Source: Microbispora sp. H11081 (GTDB lineage: Bacteria; Actinomycetota; Actinomycetes; Streptosporangiales; Streptosporangiaceae). Taken from it: a stretch of 64,000 nucleotides of DNA. The notes under the pieces were generated by a model. The model saw only the letters and a list, made by a program, of their open reading frames with translations, did no database searches and was not told where the DNA came from. Of the stretch, positions 40,533 through 48,163 are shown piece after piece. The translations under genes and the position numbers were made by a program. The DNA lies in assembly GCF_012999535.1 (NCBI RefSeq), contig NZ_JABBWV010000010.1, forward strand, positions 1 through 64,000. The letters are read 5' to 3'. Numbering within the stretch: the first letter of the stretch is position 1; every line of letters begins with the position of its first letter.

Positions 40533-41177
40533 CTACCGTCGCGTGAAGGTCATGTGGGTGATGCCGCTCGGGGTGGTCACGGACTCGATCCCGAAGCGCT
40601 TCTCGAGCCCTTCGAGCCCGTCCCACAGGCGTTCGCCGCGGCCCAGGACGATCGGGACGACGGCGACGTGCATGTGGTCGACCAGGTCCGCGGCCAGGAA
40701 CTGGCGGACCGTGCTCGGCCCGCCGCCGATCCGCACGTCGAGATCGCCGGCGGCCTCGCGAGCCTGCCGCAGCACCTCCTCAGGGGTGGCGTCGACGAAG
40801 TGGAACGTCGTGCCGCCCTCCATCTCCACCGAGGGCCTGGGGTGATGGGTCAGGACGAAGACCGGCGTGTGGAACGGCGGGTTCGGCCCCCACCATCCGG
40901 TCCACTCGTGGTCCTCCCACGGGCCCCGCTGCGGCCCGAACTTGTTGCGGCCCATGATCTCCGCGCCGACGCCCTCGTTCCAGGTGCGGGCCACGGCGTC
41001 GTCGGCCCCGGCGCTGCCGCCGGTCTTCCCCTGCATGGCGAGGAAGACCCTGGTGTCGAAGAACCACTCGTGGAGCCGTCCACCCGCGTGGCCGAACGGC
41101 TCTTCGAGGGTCTGACCCTCGCCGGTGGCGAAGCCGTCCAGGGAGACGGCGAAGTTGTGCACTCTGACCTGAGGCAT
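40533..41177 (-). CDS. Dihydrofolate-reductase-family (RibD C-terminal-like) protein
   Basis: A 214-residue protein of the DHFR/RibD reductase fold: VRVHNFAVSLDGFATGEGQ at the start, IMGRNKFGP, DVRIGGGPSTVRQFLAADLV with the nucleotide-binding GGG, and VVPIVLGRGERLWDG. These proteins are widespread in actinobacteria; few are characterised. The ATG at 41177 is preceded by GGGGAG. The gene is divergent from the HxlR regulator, and a perfect palindrome lies between them. Confidence 0.85.
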   Translation of the reverse strand: MPQVRVHNFAVSLDGFATGEGQTLEEPFGHAGGRLHEWFFDTRVFLAMQGKTGGSAGADDAVARTWNEGVGAEIMGRNKFGPQRGPWEDHEWTGWWGPNPPFHTPVFVLTHHPRPSVEMEGGTTFHFVDATPEEVLRQAREAAGDLDVRIGGGPSTVRQFLAADLVDHMHVAVVPIVLGRGERLWDGLEGLEKRFGIESVTTPSGITHMTFTRR

Positions 41178-41201
41178 GGCTGCTCTCCCCGCCCTCGACC
41201 A

Positions 41202-41222
41202 GTGATTGCAACTTGCAATCAC
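41202..41222. promoter_or_regulatory. Perfect palindrome in the HxlR/DHFR-like divergent promoter
   Basis: Arms GTGATTGCAA and TTGCAATCAC around a central C (21 bases, perfect). A further half-site CGCAATCAC lies at the start of the hxlR gene. It is the likely binding site of the HxlR regulator, controlling itself and the divergent reductase-hydrolase pair. Confidence 0.75.
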
Positions 41223-41245
41223 TTGCCTTGAGCGTAGAGTAGGTA

Positions 41246-41773
41246 GTGGCGAAACGCAATCACTCGGAGGTGGCCGTGCGAGCTGAACCGCGATCCGGCT
41301 GTGCGATCAACGCGGCGGTTGAGGCGCTCGGCGACCAGTGGAGCCTCATCGTGCTGAGGGACGTCATCTTCGGCGGGCGCAGGCACTTCCGCGACCTGCT
41401 CGCCAACTCCGAGGAGGGGATCGCGTCGAACATCCTCAGCAGCCGCCTCAAGGCACTCGTCGCCGGAGGGCTGCTGACCCACGAGGACGCCGGGCGGGGA
41501 CGACGGGGGACATACAGCCTCACCGAAGCCGGCATCCAGACGGTTCCCGTCATGGTCGCGCTCGGCTCGTGGGGCCTGCGGCACCGTCCGACGACACCGG
41601 AGCTGACCATCCGGGCGCAGTTGCTGGAGGAGGGCGGCCCGCCACTGTGGGAGAACCTGATGGACGAACTGCGCGAGGCGCACCTCGGCATCCCCCGGCC
41701 CGACCCCGATCGCCCCCGCGCGTCCCAGCTGCTCCAGGAGGCGTACGAACGTGTCCTGGCGACGTCGGCCTGA
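41246..41773 (+). CDS. HxlR-family transcriptional regulator
   Basis: A 175-residue winged-helix protein of the HxlR family: CAINAAVEALGDQWSLIVLR, FRDLLANSEEGIASNILSSR, LKALVAGGLLTHED, and TYSLTEAG. The N-terminal cysteine (Cys19, in SGCAIN) is at the position where redox- or aldehyde-sensing HxlR proteins carry a reactive Cys. The start is GTG 41246. It is divergent from the DHFR-like and alpha/beta hydrolase genes and overlaps nothing; the cyclase gene follows ten bases after its stop. Confidence 0.88.
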   Translation: MAKRNHSEVAVRAEPRSGCAINAAVEALGDQWSLIVLRDVIFGGRRHFRDLLANSEEGIASNILSSRLKALVAGGLLTHEDAGRGRRGTYSLTEAGIQTVPVMVALGSWGLRHRPTTPELTIRAQLLEEGGPPLWENLMDELREAHLGIPRPDPDRPRASQLLQEAYERVLATSA

Positions 41774-41782
41774 TCGCATAGG

Positions 41783-42469
41783 GTGATCCACGTGGCGTCT
41801 CTCCCGAGCGGTCGCGTCGTCGACCTCAGTCATGTGGTCAGGCACGGCATGCTCACCTATCCGGGACTGCCCGGGCCGGAGATCGGCGACCACCTGACGC
41901 GCGAAGACTCCCGCGGCAGCTACGCGCCGGGCACCGAGTTCCACATCGGCCGCATCACCATGGTGGCGAACACCGGCACATACCTCGACACGCCTTTCCA
42001 CCGCCTCGCGGACGGCGCGGACCTGGCCCAGGTCGACCTGTCCCGGCTGGTCGACGTCCCCGGCCTGCTGATCGACGTCTCCGGCTCCCCCGCGCGCGGC
42101 ATCGGCGCCGACGCCTTCGAGGGCCACGACGTCACGGGACGCGCGGTCCTGCTGCGCACGGGCTGGGACAGGCACTGGGGCAGTCCGTCCTACGGCGACC
42201 CGGACCATCCCTTCCTGACGGCGGACGCGACCGCCCTGCTCGCCGACCAGAGACCGGCCGTCGTCGGCATCGACAGCGTCAACATCGACGACATGGCCGA
42301 CGGCCTCCGCCCGGCCCACACCGGCCTGCTCACCGCGGGCATCCCGATCATCGAGCACCTGCGCGGGCTCGACCGGCTGCCGCGGACCGGCTTCCGCCTC
42401 CACGCGGCGCCCGTCGCCGTGTCCGGCATGGGCACCTTCCCCGTCCGGGCGTACGCCCTCCTCCCCTGA
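41783..42469 (+). CDS. Cyclase/kynurenine-formamidase family protein
   Basis: A 228-residue metal-dependent hydrolase of the cyclase family. The usual HGTHxDxPxH motif appears here as NTGTYLDTPFH, so two of the ligand His are changed (first His to Asn, third to Tyr). A Glu in GSYAPGTEFHIGRIT and the IDSVNIDD block are family-like. The altered motif suggests either different metal binding or a non-kynurenine substrate. The start is GTG 41783, ten bases after hxlR, and it is probably cotranscribed with it. Confidence 0.8.
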   Translation: MIHVASLPSGRVVDLSHVVRHGMLTYPGLPGPEIGDHLTREDSRGSYAPGTEFHIGRITMVANTGTYLDTPFHRLADGADLAQVDLSRLVDVPGLLIDVSGSPARGIGADAFEGHDVTGRAVLLRTGWDRHWGSPSYGDPDHPFLTADATALLADQRPAVVGIDSVNIDDMADGLRPAHTGLLTAGIPIIEHLRGLDRLPRTGFRLHAAPVAVSGMGTFPVRAYALLP

Positions 42470-42558
42470 CCGCCTCCCTCGCCGTACGCGACGTTCAGCT
42501 GGAGCGCGAGCCGCGGATCCGACGAGCACCAGACGGAACAGGCTTCACGTGCCCTTCA

Positions 42559-42604
42559 TATAAGTGCACTTCTAAGAAGCCGACTTCTTAGAAGTGTACT
42601 TATA
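42559..42604. repeat. 46-base AT-rich inverted repeat between convergent genes
   Basis: Two 21-base arms (42559-42579 and 42584-42604) differ at one position and are separated by CCGA. Each arm itself contains shorter palindromes (AAGTGCACTT-like and CTTCTAAGAAG). It is far more AT-rich than its surroundings and lies between the ends of the cyclase and acetoacetyl-CoA synthetase genes. It could be a bidirectional terminator or an operator; there is no clear T-run. Confidence 0.8.
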
Positions 42605-42616
42605 CACGTCGCCGTC

Positions 42617-44530
42617 CTACTGCTTTGGCGCGAAGTGGGTGAGGACCTCGGGGTTGGCCATGGCGTCGGGGTTGGCGGCCTTCTCGACCGGGGTGCCGAG
42701 CAGGATCTTCCGTACGGGCACCTCCAGCTTCTTGCCCGACAACGTCCTCGGGATGCCGGGGACGACGTGGATCTCGTCGGGCACGTGCCGGGGCGACAGC
42801 TCGGTGCGCAGGGCCGTGCGCATGCGGGACACCAGCTCGTCCGACAGGGACGCGCCGCCGGTGAGTGTGACGAACAGCAGCAACCTGCCCTCCGTGCCGA
42901 GTTGCCCGGTGTCGATGACGAGGCTGTCCGCGATCTCGTCGAACCGCTCGACGACGCGGTAGAACTCGCTGGTGCCCATGCGTACGCCGCCGCGGTTTAG
43001 GGTCGAGTCGGAGCGCCCGTAGATGACGCAGCCGCCGCCGGGAAGGATCTTGATCCAGTCGCCGTGCCGCCAGACGCCGGGATAGTCGGCGAAGTACGAC
43101 TCCCGGTAGCGCTCGCCCGAGGGGTCGTTCCAGAACATGACCGGCATGGACGGCATCGGCCGGGTGATGACGAGCTCCCCCACCTCGCCCACGATCGGCG
43201 ATCCCGAGTGGTCGAAGGACTCGACCGACGCGCCGAGGCATCGGCACGGGATGACCCCGGCCCGGATCGGCAGCAGCGGCACCGCGCCGACGAACCCGGT
43301 GCACACGTCGGTGCCGCCGGAGAACGAGCCGAGTTGCACGTCGGGCTTCACATCGGAGTAGACCCAGGCGAACCCCTCGGGCGGCAGCGGCGAGCCCGTC
43401 GAGCCGATCCCGCGCAGCCGCTCCAGCCCCTCCGGCTTCAGCCCCGCCTTCATCGACGCCATGATGTACGGCGCGCCGGTGCCGAAGTAGGTCACGCCCT
43501 CCTCGGCGGTCAGCCGCCACAGCACGCCCGTGTCGGGATGGGCCGCGCTGCCGTCGTACAGCAGGATCGTGGACCCCACCAGCAGGCCGCCGATGAGGTA
43601 GTTCCACATCATCCAGCCGGTGGTGGTGTACCAGAAGAACACGTCGCCCTCGCCGAGGTCCTGGTGGAAGGACAGCGACTTGAGGTGCTCCAGCACGATC
43701 CCGCCGTGCCCGTGGACGATGGGCTTGGGCAGGCCGGTGGTGCCCGACGAGTAAAGCACCCACAGCGGATGGCCGAACGGCACCCGCTCGAACTCCAGCG
43801 GCGCGGTCCGCGCGCGCAGGTCGTCCCAGCTCAGGCCGTCGTCGGGCGCGGCGGCGGCGAGTACGGGGATCCAGACGGTCGCCTCAAGCGCCGGCAGCTT
43901 CCCGGCGATCTCGCGCACCACCTCCGACCGGTCGTACGCCTTGCCGCCGTACCGGTAGCCGTCCACCGCGATCAGCACCTTCGGCTCGATCTGGGCGAAC
44001 CGGTCGGTCACCCCTGCCGCGCCGAAGTCGGGAGAGCAGGAGGACCAGATCGCCCCCAGCGAGGCGGTGGCCAGGAAGGCGATGAGGGCTTCGGGGATGT
44101 TCGGGACGTAGGCCACGACCCGGTCGCCACGCCCGACGCCCAGCCGTACGAGCCCGGCCCTGACCCGCGCGACCTCCTCGCGCAGTTCGCCCAGCGAGTA
44201 CTGCCAGCGGCTGCCCTGTTCGTTGCGGAAGATCACCGCCGTACGGCCGGGGTGGCCGCGCAGGGCGTTCTCGGCGTAGTTCAGGTCGGATCCGCTGAAC
44301 CATTCGGCGTCCGGCATCGTTCCCTGGATGACGGGCCCGTCACCACGCGTACCGACCACACCGAAGTAGTCCCATATGGACGTCCAGAAGTCGGCCGGAG
44401 ACTCGACCGACCACTTCCACACGTCCTCGTAGTCCCCGGGACGGCCCACCTGTTCCATGTAACGGGTGATCCGAGCCCCCTGCACGACCTCGGGCGTGGG
44501 TTCCCAGAGCAGAGCGTCTTCCTCGACCAT
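42617..44530 (-). CDS. Acetoacetyl-CoA synthetase (acetoacetate-CoA ligase)
   Basis: An AMP-forming ligase of about 637 residues, typical in length for acetoacetyl-CoA synthetase. ANL motifs are VLYSSGTTGLPKPIVHGHGG (A3), SFSGGTDVCTGFVGAVP (A5), HGDWIKILPGGGCVIYGRSD (A7-A8) and the catalytic lysine in PRTLSGKKLEVPVRKILLG (A10). The N-terminal DFWTSIWDYFGV is also characteristic. It activates acetoacetate for central metabolism. The start chosen is ATG 44530 behind GGGGGG; upstream ATGs at 44539 and 44566 are possible. Confidence 0.9.
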   Translation of the reverse strand: MVEEDALLWEPTPEVVQGARITRYMEQVGRPGDYEDVWKWSVESPADFWTSIWDYFGVVGTRGDGPVIQGTMPDAEWFSGSDLNYAENALRGHPGRTAVIFRNEQGSRWQYSLGELREEVARVRAGLVRLGVGRGDRVVAYVPNIPEALIAFLATASLGAIWSSCSPDFGAAGVTDRFAQIEPKVLIAVDGYRYGGKAYDRSEVVREIAGKLPALEATVWIPVLAAAAPDDGLSWDDLRARTAPLEFERVPFGHPLWVLYSSGTTGLPKPIVHGHGGIVLEHLKSLSFHQDLGEGDVFFWYTTTGWMMWNYLIGGLLVGSTILLYDGSAAHPDTGVLWRLTAEEGVTYFGTGAPYIMASMKAGLKPEGLERLRGIGSTGSPLPPEGFAWVYSDVKPDVQLGSFSGGTDVCTGFVGAVPLLPIRAGVIPCRCLGASVESFDHSGSPIVGEVGELVITRPMPSMPVMFWNDPSGERYRESYFADYPGVWRHGDWIKILPGGGCVIYGRSDSTLNRGGVRMGTSEFYRVVERFDEIADSLVIDTGQLGTEGRLLLFVTLTGGASLSDELVSRMRTALRTELSPRHVPDEIHVVPGIPRTLSGKKLEVPVRKILLGTPVEKAANPDAMANPEVLTHFAPKQ

Positions 44531-44594
44531 GCCCCCCATCTTCGCCACGCCACAACCGCGTGTCATCCTCCAGGCCCACAGAGAAAAGGCCTGT

Positions 44595-45503
44595 TTATTG
44601 GGCTCTGAGCTGATCTATCGCCATCCGGGCGGCGGCTCCGATCGCGGCGTCGGCCCGCGGCTGATTCTGCGCGGTGCCGAACGACCGGGTGAACACGGCC
44701 ACGGCGTAGCGCCCGCCGTCGGGATACTCGACCACCCCGACCTCGTTGCGCAGCGTGGGCAGCGTGCCCGTCTTGCCGCTCACCGCGACGTCGTCGAACG
44801 GGAAGCCCGAGGCCAGCCGGTGCGGCCACACCTGCAGCGCCATGAGGCGGCGGATGGCCGCGCAGGAGGCCGCTCCCGCCGCCTCGTCCCGCCAGATCAT
44901 GGCCAGCAGCCGGGTCATCTCGCGTGGCGTGCTCCGGTTGCCCGCCGCCGGGTCGAGCGCGCTCAGCCGCGCCACCACCTCGGGGTCGGTGCACGCCTGG
45001 GTCACGGCCGACTGGTCCGCCACGCCCGCGTCCACCCACAGGCTGGTGAGCATCTCGCGGCAGTTCTGCACCACCCGCGTCGCCGTCAGCCCGAGGCCGT
45101 CGAGCAGCGCGTTGACCGCCTCCCGGCCCACCCGGGCGAGCAGCACGTCGGCCGCGGTGTTGTCGCTCACCGCCATCATCAGGTAGGCCAGGTCGCGCAG
45201 CGACAGCGTGGCGTCGTCCAGCATCGCCGCCAGCCCGGTGCCCCCACCCGTACGGTCCGTGGCCGGCACGGCGACACGTTCGGTGAGGTCGAACAGCCCG
45301 CGCTCGGCCTGTCGGTGCAGTTCCAGGAGCAGTGGCACCTTGAAGACCGACGCGAGCACCACCGGCTCGTCGGCCCGCAGGCCCGCCTCGCGCCCGTCGT
45401 CGATGTCGACCGCGTGCAGCCACCCCGTGACGCCCGCGGACCGGAAGACGCGCTCCACAGGATTCATACCGGGGTTCACACCAGGGCTGATGCCGGGTTT
45501 CAT
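44595..45503 (-). CDS. Class A beta-lactamase-fold serine hydrolase without signal peptide
   Basis: A 302-residue protein with the class A layout: SxxK at Ser52-Lys55 (ASVFKVP), SDN at Ser113-Asn115 (AVSDNTAA) and KTG at Lys244 (VSGKTGT). The usual ExxLN (Glu166) motif is not clear; the segment before STP reads DPEVVARLSALDPAAGNR. There is no signal peptide; the start MKPGISPGVNPGMNPVER is odd and repetitive. It may therefore be a cytoplasmic serine hydrolase or a poor beta-lactamase. It starts inside the LysR stop (ATGA overlap), so both are cotranscribed, next to a PBP2a-like gene. Confidence 0.8.
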   Translation of the reverse strand: MKPGISPGVNPGMNPVERVFRSAGVTGWLHAVDIDDGREAGLRADEPVVLASVFKVPLLLELHRQAERGLFDLTERVAVPATDRTGGGTGLAAMLDDATLSLRDLAYLMMAVSDNTAADVLLARVGREAVNALLDGLGLTATRVVQNCREMLTSLWVDAGVADQSAVTQACTDPEVVARLSALDPAAGNRSTPREMTRLLAMIWRDEAAGAASCAAIRRLMALQVWPHRLASGFPFDDVAVSGKTGTLPTLRNEVGVVEYPDGGRYAVAVFTRSFGTAQNQPRADAAIGAAARMAIDQLRAQ

Positions 45504-46447
45504 GCGAGGAACCCGGTCGCCGGGCGCGGCGTCACCCGCGGCGCGGGCGGCACGCCTTCGTCCACCATGCCGGCGCTCTCTTTCAGCACCTGTACGGCCA
45601 CGGTCGTGAAGTCTCGCACGTACGGCCCCGGCTCCGTCCGCCAGGCAGGGGAGCAGCGCCAGGCAAGGGGCGTGCCTGCGAGAGGTCGCCACACGACGCC
45701 CGGCACCTCGGCGGGGGCGCCGAACGCGACGGCCGTGCCGGACAGGACCAGGCCGAGGGCGAACTCCAGGCGGTCGGTGCAGACGATCTCGGTGGGGACG
45801 AAGCCGCCCCGGCGGCACGAGGCCAGCGTGTCGTCGTACAGGCCGGGCTCGGCGTCCCGGGGAAACAGCACCAGGTCCCGCCCGGCCAGGTCGCCGAGGT
45901 GCACGGTCGCCCAGGCGGTCAGCTCGTCGTCCTCCGCCAGCAGGACGCCCGGATGCCGGACGAGCACCGGCCCGTACGCGAGCCCGTTCGCGGCGACCGG
46001 ATGGCGCAGCAGCCCGACGTCGAGCCTGCCCTCCAGCAACGCGCCGACCTGCGCGGCCGTGCCCATCTCGGTCAGCGACAGCCGTACGTCGGGGCGGCGT
46101 TCTCGAAACCCCGCGATGAGCGCGGCGAGCACGGCCGCGCCCAGGTCGGCGGGGACGCCCGCCCGCACGACCGCCGCGTCGCCGCGCGCGAGGTCGGACA
46201 TAAGGTCGCGCATCCGCTCGACCCTGGCGACGATCTCACGGGCCTCGGGCACCAGCAGCCGTCCCGCCTCCGTGAGCGCCACCCGCCGGCTCGACCGCTC
46301 GAACAGGCGCACGCCCAGCTCCTCCTCCAGCCGCCTGATGCGCTGGCTCAGCGGCGGCTGCGCCATCCCCAGTCGCGCGGCCGCGTTCCCGAAATGCAGC
46401 TCTTCCGTCACAACCAGGAAGTAGCCGAGATGCCGGACCAGGTCCAC
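45500..46447 (-). CDS. LysR-family transcriptional regulator
   Basis: A 315-residue LysR protein: HTH in RHLGYFLVVTEELHFGNAAA and GMAQPPLSQRIRRLEEELGV, then the LysR effector domain (VRAGVPADLGAAVLAALIAG, EGRLDVGLLRHP). The start is GTG 46447 with a weak RBS. It is cotranscribed with the serine hydrolase gene and divergent from the PBP2a-like gene, an AmpR-like arrangement, so a role in sensing cell-wall damage is plausible. The 108-base space to the PBP gene contains an ATATCC...GGACAT-type inverted repeat. Confidence 0.87.
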   Translation of the reverse strand: MDLVRHLGYFLVVTEELHFGNAAARLGMAQPPLSQRIRRLEEELGVRLFERSSRRVALTEAGRLLVPEAREIVARVERMRDLMSDLARGDAAVVRAGVPADLGAAVLAALIAGFRERRPDVRLSLTEMGTAAQVGALLEGRLDVGLLRHPVAANGLAYGPVLVRHPGVLLAEDDELTAWATVHLGDLAGRDLVLFPRDAEPGLYDDTLASCRRGGFVPTEIVCTDRLEFALGLVLSGTAVAFGAPAEVPGVVWRPLAGTPLAWRCSPAWRTEPGPYVRDFTTVAVQVLKESAGMVDEGVPPAPRVTPRPATGFLA

Positions 46448-46555
46448 GAGCTGGGAGCATATCCGAACCGCACATGAAGCACGTTGATATCCATATTGGA
46501 CATCCTTTCCGCCGATCTGCTGCTCTTGGCGTGCACTCGACTCGAAGGGGGACGC

Positions 46556-48103
46556 ATGCGAGAGCGAAGGCGCTGGCCGTACGTCACGGCGGCGGTGCTC
46601 GTGCCGGTGGTGGCCGCAGGGGTCACTGTGTGGGCGCTGCGGACGAAGGGATCGCCCGAGGAGACCGCGCGGGACTTCCTCGCGGCCTGGTCACGTTCGG
46701 ACTACGCGGCGATGCGCACGCTCGCCGCCGACCCGCCGGCCGGCTTCGAGAACACCTATCGACGCTTCCACGACGACCTGAAGCTCACGGGGCAGCGCTT
46801 CCAGGTCACAAGCGTCCAGGACGACACGGTGCGGTTCCGGGCGCGGCTGACCGGCCCGCTGCCCATCGCGTACGACGGGAGGCTCCGCCTGGTCGAGCGC
46901 GACCGCGCCTGGAAGGTGGCATGGACCTCGACGGCCATCCACCCCCGGATGGGAGACGGTGTCCGGGCCAAGCTCACCACCGTGCCCGCCGAGCGCGCGC
47001 CCATCACCGCCGCCGATGGCACCCGCATCGACACGCCGGACGCCCCCGGCTCCGTGCAGCAGATCGTCGAAGGGCTGCGCGAGCAGTACGCCTCCCGCCT
47101 GGCCGGCACCGCGTCCGCCCGGGCCGACCTGGTGGACACCCGTACGAACACGAAGGTCGCCACGCTGGCCGAGGGCGGGTCGAAGCCCGGCAAGCCGCTG
47201 GCGACCACCCTCGACCTGCGGGTGCACCAGGCGGGAGCGCGGGCCCTGGAGGGCGTGGACAAGCCCGCCTCGCTCGTCGCGCTGCGTCCGTCCACCGGCG
47301 AGATCCTCGCGGTGGTCAACAAGCCGGGCGGCTACAACCGCGCCCTGCTCGGCACGTATCCGCCCGGCTCGACTTTCAAGATCGTGACCGCCTCGGCGCT
47401 GGTCGCCGGCGGCGTCACGCCCGGCCAGACCGTCGAGTGCCCGGCCGAGAAGACGATCGGCGGCTTCCCGTTCCACAACGCCGAATTCCACGACTACGGC
47501 ACGCTGCGCTTCGTCGACGCCTTCGCCCACTCGTGCAACACGACGTTCGGCGACATGGCGGTCCGGCGCCTCGGCGCCGATCGCCTGTCCAAGGTGGCCG
47601 CCGACTTCGGTTTCGGCGCCAGCATCAAGATCGGGGTGCCCGCCGTGGACGCCGCCTTCCCCGCGCCGCATGACGACACCGACCTCGCGTCCGCGGCCAT
47701 CGGCCAGGGGCGCGTCCTGGCCAGCCCGCTGAACATGGCCGCCGTCGCCGGGGCCATCGCCGCCGGCACCTGGCGGCAGCCCCGGCTGGTCCCGGCCTCA
47801 CTCGTCCCGGACGGCGGCACGCCGCCGCGCGCGCTGGAGCCCGCGGTCGTGTCCGCGCTGCGCCGCCTCATGCCCGCCGTAGTCAGCGAGGGCACCGCGA
47901 GCGGCGTCTCCTTCCCCGCTGGCGCGGCCGGCAAGACCGGCACGGCCGAGTACGGCTCGGCCGAGGATGGCCAGAACCCTCCGACGCACTCGTGGTTCAT
48001 CGGATACAAGGGCGACCTGGCCTTCGCCGTAGTGGTCGAGGGCGGCGGCACCGGAGCGCAGGTGGCGGCCCCCGTCGCGGCCCGCTTCCTCAAGGCGCTG
48101 TGA
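46556..48103 (+). CDS. Penicillin-binding protein with MecA-type NTF2-like N-terminal domain
   Basis: A 515-residue transpeptidase with one N-terminal membrane helix (residues 8-28), an NTF2-like MecA_N domain (about 32-130, SPEETARDFLAAWSRSDYAA) and a class B transpeptidase domain: Ser272-Lys275 (GSTFK), Ser326-Asn328 (HSCNTT) and Lys460 (GKTGTAEY). The MecA_N domain is the one found in low-affinity PBP2a-type proteins. AAGGGGG precedes the ATG. It is divergent from lysR. The gene is followed by an 18-base tandem repeat that includes its stop codon. Confidence 0.9.
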   Translation: MRERRRWPYVTAAVLVPVVAAGVTVWALRTKGSPEETARDFLAAWSRSDYAAMRTLAADPPAGFENTYRRFHDDLKLTGQRFQVTSVQDDTVRFRARLTGPLPIAYDGRLRLVERDRAWKVAWTSTAIHPRMGDGVRAKLTTVPAERAPITAADGTRIDTPDAPGSVQQIVEGLREQYASRLAGTASARADLVDTRTNTKVATLAEGGSKPGKPLATTLDLRVHQAGARALEGVDKPASLVALRPSTGEILAVVNKPGGYNRALLGTYPPGSTFKIVTASALVAGGVTPGQTVECPAEKTIGGFPFHNAEFHDYGTLRFVDAFAHSCNTTFGDMAVRRLGADRLSKVAADFGFGASIKIGVPAVDAAFPAPHDDTDLASAAIGQGRVLASPLNMAAVAGAIAAGTWRQPRLVPASLVPDGGTPPRALEPAVVSALRRLMPAVVSEGTASGVSFPAGAAGKTGTAEYGSAEDGQNPPTHSWFIGYKGDLAFAVVVEGGGTGAQVAAPVAARFLKAL

Positions 48104-48157
48104 CTCCTCAAGGCGCTGTAACTCCTCAACGCACTGTGACTCCTCAACGCACTGTGA
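48086..48157. repeat. Four tandem 18-base repeats spanning the PBP stop codon
   Basis: Units of CTCCTCAAGGCGCTGTGA type run from 48086 to 48157. Each ends with a stop codon in the PBP frame (TGA, TAA, TGA, TGA) after FLKAL, LLKAL, LLNAL and LLNAL. The third and fourth units are identical, which suggests recent duplication. Confidence 0.9.
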
Positions 48158-48163
48158 CGACGC

